Part shown: piece by piece, positions 47,315 through 55,758 of the stretch
How the letters are laid out: each line of letters begins with the position of its first letter
How positions within the stretch are numbered: position 1 is the stretch's first letter
Source of the DNA: Acidobacteriota bacterium
Lineage (GTDB): Bacteria; Acidobacteriota; Terriglobia; Acidiferrales; UBA7541
Direction: 5' to 3'
DNA: 55,758 nucleotides
Assembly (NCBI GenBank): GCA_003223245.1
Contig: QHYI01000136.1
Coordinates: 1 to 55,758, forward strand
Program-made: the position numbers and the translations under genes
The notes under the pieces: generated by a model
What the model was told of the DNA's origin: nothing
Databases searched by the model: none
What the model saw: the letters and a program-made list of their open reading frames with translations, nothing else

Positions 47315-47625
47315 ATCAGATTCAAGAACTACGGGAGATAATTCAGCGTTTGCATGGTGCTGACGCTACGCATATTGAGAGCGTGCATGTGAAAGAGACG
47401 TTTCAGGGAAAGACCGTTTGGGAAGGTATCGTGGAAGTTTTCGCATTGCACGGCCATCCGAAGGCTACTAGGGCATACGCTTGGGCGCACGATACGGACG
47501 ACCCGACAAAACCTAGGCGGCATGTCACGGTCTTGCACGTTGAGCCTATCACGTCGGCAGCGGCGGCAGTCAGAGCAGCAATCGTTCAGGAGTTTAGAAG
47601 CCTTGAGCCAACAGAAGAAAGCTAG
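47311..47625 (+). CDS. Cargo protein of 104 residues, unknown
   Basis: Starts with GTG at 47311, overlapping the transposase stop by 4 bp (GTGA), so it is very likely co-translated with it. The N-terminus is VNQIQELREIIQRLHGADAT, followed by TFQGKTVWEGIVEVFALHGH and RAYAWAHDTDDPTK, ending with an acidic tail. It looks like a compact alpha/beta protein. No family recognised. Its 3' end overlaps the following ribbon-helix-helix frame if the TTG start of that gene is used. Confidence 0.75.
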   Translation: MNQIQELREIIQRLHGADATHIESVHVKETFQGKTVWEGIVEVFALHGHPKATRAYAWAHDTDDPTKPRRHVTVLHVEPITSAAAAVRAAIVQEFRSLEPTEES

Positions 47626-47800
47626 GAAAGCGGGACGGCCAAAGCTGCCCAAGGGTAAGGCTATGGGACGCATCGTGCCCGTTCGCTTTGCACCGGACGT
47701 TTTGCGAGTGATGGAAGCAAAGGCAAAGGCGGTGAATCAGAGTCTTTCGGAATGGATACGGAGCACGTTAAATGCCGCACTCAACGGAAAACGACCGTGA
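47603..47800 (+). CDS. Ribbon-helix-helix protein, cargo
   Basis: A 65-residue frame from TTG 47603 (AGGAG about 10 bp upstream), with ATG 47663 as the alternative. The start Lys/Arg-rich segment (KKARKAGRPKLPKGKA) is followed by RIVPVRFAPDVLRVMEAKAK and QSLSEWIRSTLNAAL, the strand-helix-helix pattern of Arc/MetJ-like DNA-binding proteins. It overlaps the preceding gene by 23 bp. A role as regulator of the element's divergent promoters is inference; it could also belong to a toxin-antitoxin-like unit, but no toxin is recognised. Confidence 0.7.
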   Translation: MSQQKKARKAGRPKLPKGKAMGRIVPVRFAPDVLRVMEAKAKAVNQSLSEWIRSTLNAALNGKRP

Positions 47801-47806
47801 GGAAAA

Positions 47807-47824
47807 TCAAATTAGGACACTACC
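47807..47824 (-). repeat. Right terminal inverted repeat
   Basis: 18 bp, read on the complement as GGTAGTGTCC and onward, paired to the left end with one mismatch. Confidence 0.85.
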
Positions 47825-47832
47825 CGCCGGCA
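47825..47832. repeat. Right target-site duplication CGCCGGCA
   Basis: Identical to 45510-45517; confirms a recent and complete insertion. Confidence 0.85.
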
Positions 47833-47840
47833 GGTGCCCG

Positions 47841-48185
47841 TCACTTTCGACTGGCTTCTAGGAGCAGAATGTTGTGCCCTTCCGGATCGTGAAGGGCAGC
47901 CCAATGAGGCTCCGTCCGTACGAACCGATTCGGGCCGATGGCGTTGATTGCCGCTTGCAGATCGGGCACCTCGAAGAAAAGCACCGCCTTATCGCGAGAG
48001 GGGTAGGACTCCGAACCTTTGGTTTCCAGGCAGACAAACCCAGCGCCGAAGTCAAACTTGGCATGGTGACCGGGCTGTTCCTCCGAGATGCGCAGGCCCA
48101 GTAGGTCGAGGTAAAACGTCCTGGCACGCTCTAAATCTTCAAAATAGAGCTCGACGCCCACAAATTGAGCACAAATATCGCTCAT
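47841..48185 (-). CDS. Small VOC (glyoxalase/bleomycin-resistance fold) protein
   Basis: A 114-residue single VOC domain: GVELYFEDLERARTFYLDLL, FFEVPDLQAAINAIG and LHDPEGHNILLLEA. ATG 48185 has AGGAGG directly upstream. Metal-ligand positions (Glu13 at the first strand, Glu110 at the last, His residues between) are compatible with a metal site. The substrate is unknown. It follows mrp by 43 bp on the minus strand, and its stop is 9 bp from the target duplication. Confidence 0.8.
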   Translation of the reverse strand: MSDICAQFVGVELYFEDLERARTFYLDLLGLRISEEQPGHHAKFDFGAGFVCLETKGSESYPSRDKAVLFFEVPDLQAAINAIGPNRFVRTEPHWAALHDPEGHNILLLEASRK

Positions 48186-48228
48186 AGGCCTCCTGGACCG
48201 GCCCAACCGTTCTGAGTGGAAAGCCGCG

Positions 48229-49017
48229 TCAATCGATTTGAACCGAGGGGCCGCTGGCCGTCGCGGCAACTTCTTCCAGGCGTCTCGCCACCGCGCGCGC
48301 CACCGTGTAAAGGCTTTTCGCCCCAGCGCCGTGCTCCCCGAGCGCCGCAACCGGCTTCCCCGTATCGCCGCCAACGCGAATCCGCGGATCAATTTCAATT
48401 TCGCCCAGCACCGGCACACCATACGCAGTCGCCGTTTTCGAGCCTTCGCCGTGGCCGAAGATGTCCACGGGCTTGCCGCAATGCGGGCACACAAACGTAC
48501 TCATGTTTTCGACAACACCCAGCACTTCCACATTCACCTGACGGAACATTTCAATGGCTTTGCGCACGTCCGCGAGCGCTACAATCGATGGCGTAGTGAC
48601 CACCACCGCTCCGGTCACTGCCACGGTCTGAATCAACGTCAACTGCACATCGCCCGTGCCCGGCGGCAGATCGATAATCAGGTAATCCAGCTCGCCCCAT
48701 TCCACGCTGCGCAGAAACTGCGTGATCACGTTGTGCAGCATCGGTCCGCGCCAGATCATCGGCTTGTCGCCCGGATTCAGCAGGCCCATCGAAATCATTT
48801 TCAAGCCCTGCGATTCGACCGGGATGATGTGCCGGTCGGCGGTGGCCTGCGGCTCCTTCGTGGTGCCATGCCCTAGCGTCGCCAGCGCGAGCGCGAGGTT
48901 CACCGCGACGGTGGTTTTGCCTACCCCGCCCTTGCCGCTGGCAATCGCGACAAGGTTTTTCACGCCGGGAATCGGCTGGCGTTCGGGCATCTGCTGCGGT
49001 GCTGGGCCTGGCGGCAT
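48229..49017 (-). CDS. Mrp/NBP35-type Fe-S cluster carrier ATPase, internally deleted
   Basis: A P-loop ATPase of the ApbC/Mrp family that carries Fe-S clusters. Only 262 residues against ~350 in the family. Seen: SGKGGVGKTTVAVNLALA (27-44), WRGPMLHNVITQFL, YLIIDLPPGTGDVQLTLIQT, TTPSIVALADVRKAI and VENMSTFVCPHCGK (CPHC binds the cluster). Missing: the N-terminal FeS-assembly (DUF59) domain and, after LGH (residues 48-50), the segment that normally reads V-G-L-x-DAD-x-YGPx-x-P, which holds the catalytic aspartate of Walker A'. The reading frame stays open, so about 18-20 residues appear to be lost in frame. Activity is doubtful. It starts 182 bp after secA. Confidence 0.85.
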   Translation of the reverse strand: MPPGPAPQQMPERQPIPGVKNLVAIASGKGGVGKTTVAVNLALALATLGHGTTKEPQATADRHIIPVESQGLKMISMGLLNPGDKPMIWRGPMLHNVITQFLRSVEWGELDYLIIDLPPGTGDVQLTLIQTVAVTGAVVVTTPSIVALADVRKAIEMFRQVNVEVLGVVENMSTFVCPHCGKPVDIFGHGEGSKTATAYGVPVLGEIEIDPRIRVGGDTGKPVAALGEHGAGAKSLYTVARAVARRLEEVAATASGPSVQID

Positions 49018-49049
49018 GGTTTACGCTTTTCTCCTCAATACTTAAAGCC

Positions 49050-49200
49050 TTGTCATTCCGAGCGTAGCGAGGAATCGTGCCTTTATCCAACGCGGCGTCC
49101 ACTCGATGGATTCGCCATAACTCATCACGCGATTTTCGAATTTCGATTTCCCAGTTTCGGCTTTCGAATTTCCATTTTCTAATTTCGAATTTCGATTCTT
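49050..49200. repeat. Interspersed repeats between secA and mrp
   Basis: GTCATTCCGAGCGTAGCGAG (49052 on) is the interspersed type noted elsewhere. It is followed by an A/T-rich degenerate tandem of TTTCGAATTTCGATTT-like units (49130-49200) that runs up to the secA stop. Confidence 0.5.
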
Positions 49201-52172
49201 CACGCCCCGTGGCATTTCTTGTATTTTTTACCCGACCCGCACGGGCAAGGATCATTGCGCCCGACTTTCGCGCCCGCGCGCACCGGTTTTGGGGCTTCCG
49301 CCTGCGCCGGACCCGTTTGATACTGCAAATTCTGTTGCTGCCGCTGATGGCGGCGTTCCATTTCCCGCGCAAATCCGGGCAAGTTTTCCGGTGGCTCTTC
49401 GCTTGCACGCGCAGCCGCGCTGGCAACTGCCGCTGCAGCGGCGCTGGGAGGCTGCCGCGGCGGCTCGCGGCGCGGCTCGCGCGCTTGCGCCGGCTCGCCC
49501 TGCTGCAATTGAATGTGGTACAGATAGCGGATCGTCTCGTTGTCGATCCGCGCCATCATGTCTTCGAACAGCACGAACGCTTCCTTCTTGAACTCGACCA
49601 GCGGATCTTTCTGCCCATAGCCGCGCAACCCGATGCCTTCTTTCAAATGGTCGAGCGAGAGCAAGTGGTCCTTCCATTGCGAATCGACCACGTCGAGGAT
49701 GATGCGGCGCTCGAGCCAGCGCATCAGATCGGTCCCGAATTGCTTTTCTTTTTCCTCGTACCGCTTGGTGACCGCCGCCGCCGCAGCGTTCAGAAGTTCA
49801 TCGTGGCCCAGCGAGCCCGAATCTGCGCCGGCCGCCTTCATGTCGAGCCCAAACTGCGCGTTCGCTTCCGCAAGGAACTGCGCGGTGTTCCACTGAGCGG
49901 GATGCTGCTCGCGGGGGCAGTAGGTTTCCACCAGTTCGCGCACCAGGTCTTCCGCAATTTGCAACACGTAATCGCGCTGATCTTTTCCTTCCAGAGCAGA
50001 GCGGCGAATCGCGTAAATCGTCTCGCGCTGCTTATTCATCACATCGTCGTACTCCAGCAAATGTTTGCGGGCTTCAAAATTCTGCGCTTCCACGGATTTC
50101 TGCGCTTCTTCGATGCGTTTCGAAACCATACGCGATTCGATGGGCACGCCTTCGGTCATGCCCAGGCGGTACATCAACTGCTTCACGCGCTCGCCGCCGA
50201 AAATTCGCGCCAAATCGTCTTCGAGCGAAATGAAGAAGCGCGACGAGCCAGGATCGCCCTGGCGGCCGGCGCGCCCGCGCAACTGATTGTCGATGCGCCG
50301 CGCTTCGTGGCGCTCCGTGCCGAGAATGTGCAGCCCGCCGAGCGCCACCACTTCATCGTGTTCCGCTTTGCACTGCGCGGCGAACTGGTCGTACACCGGC
50401 TTCCATTGGTCGGATGGAACCTGGAAGATCTTGCCCTCGTGCTGGAACAACACCATTTGCACGGCGGGTTGCGCACCGTTGCCGTTGGAAGAATCCGCGC
50501 TAATGACCGCGGGCGCTGCTGCGGACGGAATCGCTAGCTTGTTTTTCAGGAAGTGCTCGCGCGTCAGAAATTCCGGATTGCCGCCAAGCAGAATGTCCGT
50601 GCCGCGGCCAGCCATGTTCGTGGCCACGGTGACCGCGCCTTTGCGCCCTGCTTGCGCGACGATGCGCGATTCGCGCTCGTGCTGCTTTGCGTTCAAGACC
50701 TGGTGCGGAATGCCGGCTTTTTTCAGCAGTTCAGAAACGTTTTCTGATTTTTCGATCGAAATCGTGCCCACCAGCACGGGCTGCCCGCGCTCGTGATAAT
50801 GCCGGATGCCATTTGCAAAGGAATTATCTTCCTGGAGGATGCCGTTGACCACCGCGTGAAGCTTTTCTTTTTCCGTGCGATAAATCACGTCGGGAGCTTC
50901 GATGCGGATCAACGGCCGGTTCGTCGGAACCACCGTCACATCCAAGCCGTAAATCTTGTTGAATTCCGGCGCTTCGGTCTCCGCCGTTCCGGTCATGCCC
51001 GAAAGCTTTTTATACATGCGGAAATAATTCTGAAAGGTGATGGTCGCGAGCGTCTGGTTCTCGCGCTCGATCTTCACGTTTTCCTTGGCTTCCACGGCCT
51101 GGTGCAAACCGTCGGACCAGCGGCGCCCAGGCATTTGGCGGCCCGTAAATTCATCGACGATGATGACTTCGCCGTCTTTCACCACATAATCGACATCTTT
51201 CTTGTACAGCGTGTGCGCGCGCAGCGCCTGATAAACGTGGTGAATCGTTTCCATGTGCTGCGGATCGTACAAATTGCCGAGCCCCAGCAGGCGCTCGCAC
51301 TTGCTCACGCCTTCTTCGGTCAGCGTCGCGGTGCGGTGTTTTTCGTCGATGGTGTAGTCAATTTCCTGAATCAGCTTGGGAATGATTTTGTCGATTTTGA
51401 CGTACTTGTCGGTGGACTCTTCGGACGGGCCGGAAATAATCAGCGGCGTGCGCGCCTCGTCGATCAAGATGGAGTCCACCTCGTCGACGATGGCGAAGTG
51501 GTGCCCGCGCTGGACACAGTGACTGAGATCGTACTTCATGTTGTCGCGCAGGTAATCGAACCCGAATTCGTTGTTCGTGCCGTAGGTGATGTCCGCGCCG
51601 TACGCGGCGCGGCGCTGGTCGTCGTCCAAATCGTGCACAATCACGCCAACGGTCAAGCCCAGCGCTTTGTAAAGCGGGCTCATCCATTCCGCGTCGCGCC
51701 GCGCCAGGTAATCATTTACCGTGACGATGTGCACGCCGCACCCGGCCAGCGCATTCAACACCGCAGGGAGCGTGGCGACGAGCGTTTTGCCTTCGCCGGT
51801 TTTCATTTCGGCGATTTTGCCTTCGTGCAGCACGATGCCGCCGATGAGCTGCACATCGAAATGCCGCATGTTCAGGAAGCGGCGGCCCGCTTCGCGCGCC
51901 AGGGCGAACGTGGGCACGATGGCTGGCTCGATGGCCGCCTGCAATTTCTCTTTGTAGGATTTATCTTCGGGATCGGTGTTTTTCAGGCGCTCCTGGACCT
52001 GCTTGCGCAGCTCCGCATAGCGCGTTGTGAGGTCTTCCGCGTTGAGCGCCTGGATTTCCGGCTCGCTCGCGTTGATGGCCGCGATGACCGGTTGCAATTT
52101 TTTGATGTCGCGTTCGTGCTTGGTGCCGATAAACCAAGCGATGACATCATCTAAAAACTTGGTTAAGTCCAT
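49200..52172 (-). CDS. secA: Preprotein translocase ATPase SecA
   Basis: The motor that drives proteins through SecY. 990 residues. Nucleotide-binding motif [17 protein letters not shown] (about 107-123), [40 protein letters not shown] and the second-domain [10 protein letters not shown] are intact. The C-terminus is a Pro/Ala/Glu-rich linker and then [18 protein letters not shown], the zinc-binding SecB-type tail. ATG 52172 is the family start. It is flanked upstream by the long PilZ genes and downstream by mrp. Confidence 0.97.
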   Translation of the reverse strand: MDLTKFLDDVIAWFIGTKHERDIKKLQPVIAAINASEPEIQALNAEDLTTRYAELRKQVQERLKNTDPEDKSYKEKLQAAIEPAIVPTFALAREAGRRFLNMRHFDVQLIGGIVLHEGKIAEMKTGEGKTLVATLPAVLNALAGCGVHIVTVNDYLARRDAEWMSPLYKALGLTVGVIVHDLDDDQRRAAYGADITYGTNNEFGFDYLRDNMKYDLSHCVQRGHHFAIVDEVDSILIDEARTPLIISGPSEESTDKYVKIDKIIPKLIQEIDYTIDEKHRTATLTEEGVSKCERLLGLGNLYDPQHMETIHHVYQALRAHTLYKKDVDYVVKDGEVIIVDEFTGRQMPGRRWSDGLHQAVEAKENVKIERENQTLATITFQNYFRMYKKLSGMTGTAETEAPEFNKIYGLDVTVVPTNRPLIRIEAPDVIYRTEKEKLHAVVNGILQEDNSFANGIRHYHERGQPVLVGTISIEKSENVSELLKKAGIPHQVLNAKQHERESRIVAQAGRKGAVTVATNMAGRGTDILLGGNPEFLTREHFLKNKLAIPSAAAPAVISADSSNGNGAQPAVQMVLFQHEGKIFQVPSDQWKPVYDQFAAQCKAEHDEVVALGGLHILGTERHEARRIDNQLRGRAGRQGDPGSSRFFISLEDDLARIFGGERVKQLMYRLGMTEGVPIESRMVSKRIEEAQKSVEAQNFEARKHLLEYDDVMNKQRETIYAIRRSALEGKDQRDYVLQIAEDLVRELVETYCPREQHPAQWNTAQFLAEANAQFGLDMKAAGADSGSLGHDELLNAAAAAVTKRYEEKEKQFGTDLMRWLERRIILDVVDSQWKDHLLSLDHLKEGIGLRGYGQKDPLVEFKKEAFVLFEDMMARIDNETIRYLYHIQLQQGEPAQAREPRREPPRQPPSAAAAAVASAAARASEEPPENLPGFAREMERRHQRQQQNLQYQTGPAQAEAPKPVRAGAKVGRNDPCPCGSGKKYKKCHGA

Positions 52173-52283
52173 GAGCGGATCTTGCCGTCTCCTGACGGTC
52201 TTTCAGGGATCGCCGATCTCCGATCGGTTCTCTTAGAGGTACGTCCGCGAAGGCGGTTTTCTTACCTCAAGTGCAATCAGTCT

Positions 52284-52313
52284 ATTCTAACTGGTTGTAC
52301 GCGGAAGCGCCAA
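52284..52313 (-). promoter_or_regulatory. Possible promoter upstream of secA
   Basis: On the minus strand TTGGCG (52313-52308), 18 nt, TAGAAT (52289-52284). Moderate. No other signal was seen in the 257-bp gap. Confidence 0.3.
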
Positions 52314-52429
52314 GAAAGGGGCCAAGGGATGTTGATGAACAAAAGTCGAACGAAGAGAAAATCAAAATGCGCACCGCGAGAACGGTAGGGTGCGGCACCG
52401 GTGCGCCTGGGCCCTAGTTTTCTTGGCTG

Positions 52430-55075
52430 TCATTTAGGGACTTCCGTTTCCGACGCGTGGTGGGAAAGGTGACCGGCGAGGAGGCGGCGGTACTTGCTGC
52501 GCTCTTCGAGGTCCATGTCCACGATTTCGAAGGCCATATCCTCGGCGCGATAATCGCGCATCATGGCGATAGCTTGCATATGACGCATGCCGACTTGCAG
52601 CCGGAGCTGCACGGGCGTTCCAGGCGCCAGGTGGCGGCTGACGGTCGCCAGCCCGCCGCTTAGGCTGGCCGTTTTGATTTCCAGCGAGCAGTTTTCTTTG
52701 AGGTTCATGCTGATGGCCCGCACGGGCTTTTGCAACCTGACTCGTTGGTGCCGCCGTTGGCGCACAAATTGCGATTGCTCGGGCACGTCCAGAGGAGCGA
52801 GCATTAAGTCTTCGCTGTCGATACCGCTCTTGGGCCAGAAATCCCCCGCCCATTCCGGGTCCAACCTTTCGAGGGCCTGCATGGCCGCGATGCGCAGCTC
52901 CTGCGGGTACGCCCAACTGACGATTCTCTTTGTTTCGACAATGCGCTTCAGATTCGTCAGCGTATCCGGGGCGTAGATTCGCCCCAGGGCTTCAATGGCC
53001 TTGACGCGCAAGAATTCCGCGGCCTCGTTCGGCAAATCGCCTTCGCCGATAGTCAGCAATCGGCCGAGCGCTTCTCGGTCGCCCGTCAGGCCCATTTCGT
53101 CGACCACCAGGGGCATAACGAGCGAATCCACATGATCCAGCAATTCCATCAGGATGCGGCATCTTGTTGCCGCGCCGCTGGCAGAAATCTGCCGCACCAC
53201 GCGGTCTTGCGCTGCGCTGGAGAAATCTTTCATGCGGCTGGGCAGAAAGACCATTAAGCATTGCGGATCGAGCCGACTCAGCAGCCCCACCATCTCGGCG
53301 GCTTCCTTCGGCGGTCCGCCGCGTACCGTGCCCCGCACATATTGCACAGCTTCCTCGCCGAGGTCGGCGGCGAAATTCGCTACGTGTTCGGATTCATCGC
53401 GCAAACTGCAGCGGTTGAAGCGTATGGCGAGTTGCTCCATCGTAGTTTGCGGCAACATTTTCAGCATTTTCGTCAGTCCTGCCGCCAGCGGCCGCGCGCG
53501 CAAGGCTTCGTCCACAAATTCCGGTATGCGCTCCTCAATTCCCATCTTGATGCGGAGGCTGCTGGCAATGCCGGGCCTCTGCGCTTCCACACTTGTGAGC
53601 GCATCGAGCGCCTGTTCCATCGCCGGGAAATGGCGGCTGGTTGCTGCTTGCTGGCTCAGCCGGACGAATGCCGCACTCACCAGTCCCTGAATTTCGCCAT
53701 CCTGCTCGACGCTAAGCCGCAGCCCCACGCGCCGTAGCGCCACCTTGAGCAACTCGGGATCAGCATTGGCATAAAACTCCGATAGCTCGGCCAGTCCCAC
53801 GGCGGTTTTCTTGCGCGCTTCCGGATTTTCGCTCTCGATGCAGGTGGCGTAATTTCTCAGAATGTCCACGCCCTCGACAATGTGACCTTTTGTAATTCGC
53901 TCCCTGACGTAGGACTGCACGTTGTGCGGCGGAATGCACCAGGCCTCGTGGGAGAGTAGGATCTGATGCTTTCCGCGCTCCGGAACCGCCGCCCAAAACT
54001 GGCGATCGAGGATTTCGCGGCGCGACTCGAAAAGTATTCCCGCCTCGGTCATTTTGTCCTCATGCTCACCAAGGATTTTGCGAAGATTTTCGACCTCTTG
54101 GTGCAAGCGGTCCAGCATCTGGCGAACCGCGTTGACTTTCACTTCCCCGCGCTCAAAGCGTTCCAGCGCAAAACGGATCGCCAGGTGTTCCGCGAGCTGC
54201 ACGAGGACATATTCATCCGGCTTGGCATTGGGCGCTTGTGCCGCGAGCGTGGTGAGCGCTTGCTGCAGCGCCTCCTGCACTTTGGCTGGCATTTGTGCCA
54301 CCTGCTTTTGCAAATCTCTTGGGCCCGTGCCCCCGCGTCCTTCGCTGACGGTCATGCGCCCTAAATTCCTCACAGCCCCAAGCACATTTAAGATTTCATC
54401 CTCAGGCGGCTTGGCAGCGCTGGATATGCTGGGTGCCGCGGTTGTGCCGGCCCTGCTCGGGTCCTTCTTGTCTCTGGCACGTGGTTCGCTTCCGGCCTCA
54501 GCAGAGCTCTTCGAACCTTGTGCTGCGGCAATCAATTCCAGCAGTGTTTTCGGATCATTGAGCCATTCCTTCACATGTGCTTGATCGTTTCCCAAGGAAG
54601 CTGTGGCCAGTTGCGCCGCAATCGTGGATTCCTTAAGGCGAGAATCCGCAGCTACGAAGAAAATCTCATTGATGCGGATTCCCTGTGCGCCTGCCAGGGC
54701 CGCTTTCAATTCTTGGGCAAGTTCAGAAAGCTTGGTTTTGCCTGTGGGAAACGCCTGCACGAAGCGAGCTAGTTCTTGCTGTGTGACACTCCTGAAGAAC
54801 TGAATGCTCGCGAGCCCTGCCGCGGAGAGCAACTGAGCAAATTGCCTTTCCGTCGCGTCTTCCAGCGCCACACCATCCAGCAGGAGCCGGGAACCTGCTG
54901 CTCCCAACAACAGGCCACCCTCGGGTGGGATAGCCGTCACGAGCTCCTCAAAAGCAATCCAGAGTTGCTGTATTGTTCGAGAATGCTCGAAACCGTACAG
55001 GCGGGCATACCTCAGCAGGATGTTCAAGCTTTTTACGAAGGCGCGCCCTGCTGCTGTCTTCGGATCCGATTTCAT
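52430..55075 (-). CDS. Long helical-repeat protein with C-terminal PilZ domain
   Basis: 881 residues from ATG 55075 (a GTG 102 bp upstream gives a poor N-terminus). Residues 1-170 resemble a region found in such proteins (LNILLRYARLYGFEHSRTIQ, then GGLLLGAAGSRLLLDGVALE). About 190-240 is Ser/Ala/Pro/Lys linker. About 260-760 is helical with HEAT-like repeats (AMEQALDALTSVEA, VKAIEALGRIYAPDTLTNLK, RIAAMQALERLDPEW). Residues ~775-870 are a PilZ domain: RQRRHQRVRL, TASLSGGL and the closing FEIVDMDLEERSKYRRLL. The Asp/Asn of the (D/N)xSxxG signature is Thr, so c-di-GMP binding is uncertain. Function unknown; likely a signalling or assembly scaffold. Confidence 0.82.
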   Translation of the reverse strand: MKSDPKTAAGRAFVKSLNILLRYARLYGFEHSRTIQQLWIAFEELVTAIPPEGGLLLGAAGSRLLLDGVALEDATERQFAQLLSAAGLASIQFFRSVTQQELARFVQAFPTGKTKLSELAQELKAALAGAQGIRINEIFFVAADSRLKESTIAAQLATASLGNDQAHVKEWLNDPKTLLELIAAAQGSKSSAEAGSEPRARDKKDPSRAGTTAAPSISSAAKPPEDEILNVLGAVRNLGRMTVSEGRGGTGPRDLQKQVAQMPAKVQEALQQALTTLAAQAPNAKPDEYVLVQLAEHLAIRFALERFERGEVKVNAVRQMLDRLHQEVENLRKILGEHEDKMTEAGILFESRREILDRQFWAAVPERGKHQILLSHEAWCIPPHNVQSYVRERITKGHIVEGVDILRNYATCIESENPEARKKTAVGLAELSEFYANADPELLKVALRRVGLRLSVEQDGEIQGLVSAAFVRLSQQAATSRHFPAMEQALDALTSVEAQRPGIASSLRIKMGIEERIPEFVDEALRARPLAAGLTKMLKMLPQTTMEQLAIRFNRCSLRDESEHVANFAADLGEEAVQYVRGTVRGGPPKEAAEMVGLLSRLDPQCLMVFLPSRMKDFSSAAQDRVVRQISASGAATRCRILMELLDHVDSLVMPLVVDEMGLTGDREALGRLLTIGEGDLPNEAAEFLRVKAIEALGRIYAPDTLTNLKRIVETKRIVSWAYPQELRIAAMQALERLDPEWAGDFWPKSGIDSEDLMLAPLDVPEQSQFVRQRRHQRVRLQKPVRAISMNLKENCSLEIKTASLSGGLATVSRHLAPGTPVQLRLQVGMRHMQAIAMMRDYRAEDMAFEIVDMDLEERSKYRRLLAGHLSHHASETEVPK

Positions 55076-55284
55076 CGGCTCTGTTGGTTTACGAGACAGG
55101 ACTCCTTGTTTAGTACCGTAGTTCCAGCCGGTGTTTCCTCGCAATGGTACGGCAGTTCCTGGTGTCTCCCACGTCACGAAGCCCTTCGGACGGGCATGGC
55201 CGCTGCCCCAACGAACGGGTTATGCAGGGAGGAACAGGTAGGGAAGGGCGGCCCGTTGGCCGAAAGCTATTGATGGATAAGGAG

Positions 55285-55758
55285 TTACGTCCTCACGACC
55301 GCCACTCGCCCGCGGCGGCGGCTGCGATTGGTGACCTGCGCAATCAGGGGCAAACCACCCAGTTCCAGCAGCAGTTTGCGGAGGCGGTAGCGCTCTTCCA
55401 GATCCATATCCACGAATTCAAAAGCCATTGCCTGCGGGCGCGCTCCGCGCACGAGCGCCTGGGCCTTTATGTGCCGCGAGAACTTCAAGCTCAGCAGCGA
55501 TCCGGGCGCCAGATGGCGCTCTCCAGTGCCGATGCCGCCGCCCATATTCAATTCCGGGATGCTCAATCGGAAGTTTTCTCGCAAATTGGTTGTTACGGCC
55601 ACCAGGTTGCGTGACAGTTTTACGCGGGCATAACGCCTTTGCCGGATCACCGAGGCGTTGGCTTCCGGATCCGCTGGTTCGAGCGTCATTTCCTTGCGGT
55701 CGATCCCGCACGCGGCCACGACTTGCATTCCAACAGCCTTGTCTATATGAAGCAGGGC
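55285..55758 (-). CDS. C-terminal part of a second helical-repeat/PilZ protein, cut by window end
   Basis: The frame is open to the window end, so the N-terminus lies beyond 55758 on the minus strand. The visible 157 residues match the C-terminus of the neighbouring 881-residue protein: HEAT end (ALLHIDKAVGMQ), then ADPEANASVIRQRRYARVKL, NMGGGIGTGERHLAPG and FEFVDMDLEERYRLRKLLLE. PilZ signature positions read RxxxR and N-x-G-x-x-G, again degenerate. The two genes are tandem paralogs 209 bp apart. Confidence 0.8.
   Translation of the reverse strand, partial: ALLHIDKAVGMQVVAACGIDRKEMTLEPADPEANASVIRQRRYARVKLSRNLVAVTTNLRENFRLSIPELNMGGGIGTGERHLAPGSLLSLKFSRHIKAQALVRGARPQAMAFEFVDMDLEERYRLRKLLLELGGLPLIAQVTNRSRRRGRVAVVRT

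Larger units (their letters stand above)
45518..47824. mobile_element. IS1-like transposable element with cargo genes, 2307 bp
   Basis: Ends are GGTGGTGTCCTAATTTGA (left, 45518-45535) and, on the complement, GGTAGTGTCCTAATTTGA (right, 47807-47824): 17 of 18 matching. Both are flanked by CGCCGGCA. The element has a visibly lower GC content than its surroundings. It carries an IS1-type transposase (46487-47314) and three other genes. Classical IS1 is under 1 kb, so more than half of this element is cargo. It interrupts no gene; it lies between the carbonic-anhydrase-like gene and the small VOC gene. Confidence 0.9.

Noticed and set aside
52182-52388. Small plus-strand frame (68 codons) upstream of secA
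   Set aside because: No ribosome-binding site, Arg/Lys/Ser rich, and it covers the secA promoter area. Not supported as a gene.

Overview
The window is about 60% GC and reads as a chromosomal segment of an acidobacterium (Acidobacteriota, Terriglobia-like). The evidence for this is a PadR regulator next to a FtsX/MacB-type orphan permease of the acidobacterial duplicated family, PilZ proteins fused to long helical repeat regions, many short GC-rich palindromes between genes, and bacterial-type housekeeping genes throughout. The assignment is inference from gene content; no marker phylogeny could be run.

Positions 1-18614 (+ strand) are one long translation/transcription cluster: the end of tuf, then the S10, spc and alpha gene sets in the usual bacterial order (rpsJ to rplQ), with secY, adk, map, infA, rpmJ and rpoA embedded. 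It has an extra basic Cys-containing small gene between rplB and rpsS, several ribosomal proteins with added low-complexity tails, and a palindromic terminator after rplQ.

Positions 18780-30000 are accessory: padR with a large permease, a SAM methyltransferase, a VOC-phosphatase fusion divergent from a CRP-family regulator with a good CRP-type operator between them, a hybrid histidine kinase, a choline-monooxygenase-like Rieske oxygenase, a zinc-ribbon mini-protein and a PilZ protein.

Positions 29998-37610 (+ strand) hold the proteostasis set tig-clpP-clpX-lon, then rho. Positions 37637-45297 (- strand) hold hisS, aspS, mutL, fabI and cmk, with a gamma-carbonic-anhydrase-like gene upstream of hisS.

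Positions 45518-47824 are a complete 2.3-kb IS1-like element with matching terminal inverted repeats and a perfect 8-bp target duplication. Besides the transposase it carries a membrane/coiled-coil protein transcribed divergently, a 104-residue unknown and a ribbon-helix-helix protein. After it come, on the - strand, a small VOC protein, an Mrp-type ATPase that lacks the segment holding the second nucleotide-binding aspartate, secA, and two tandem helical-repeat/PilZ paralogs, the second cut by the window edge.

The strongest leads for something undescribed are the cargo-bearing IS1-like element, the extra gene in the S10 cluster, the internally deleted Mrp, and the tandem long PilZ proteins beside secA.
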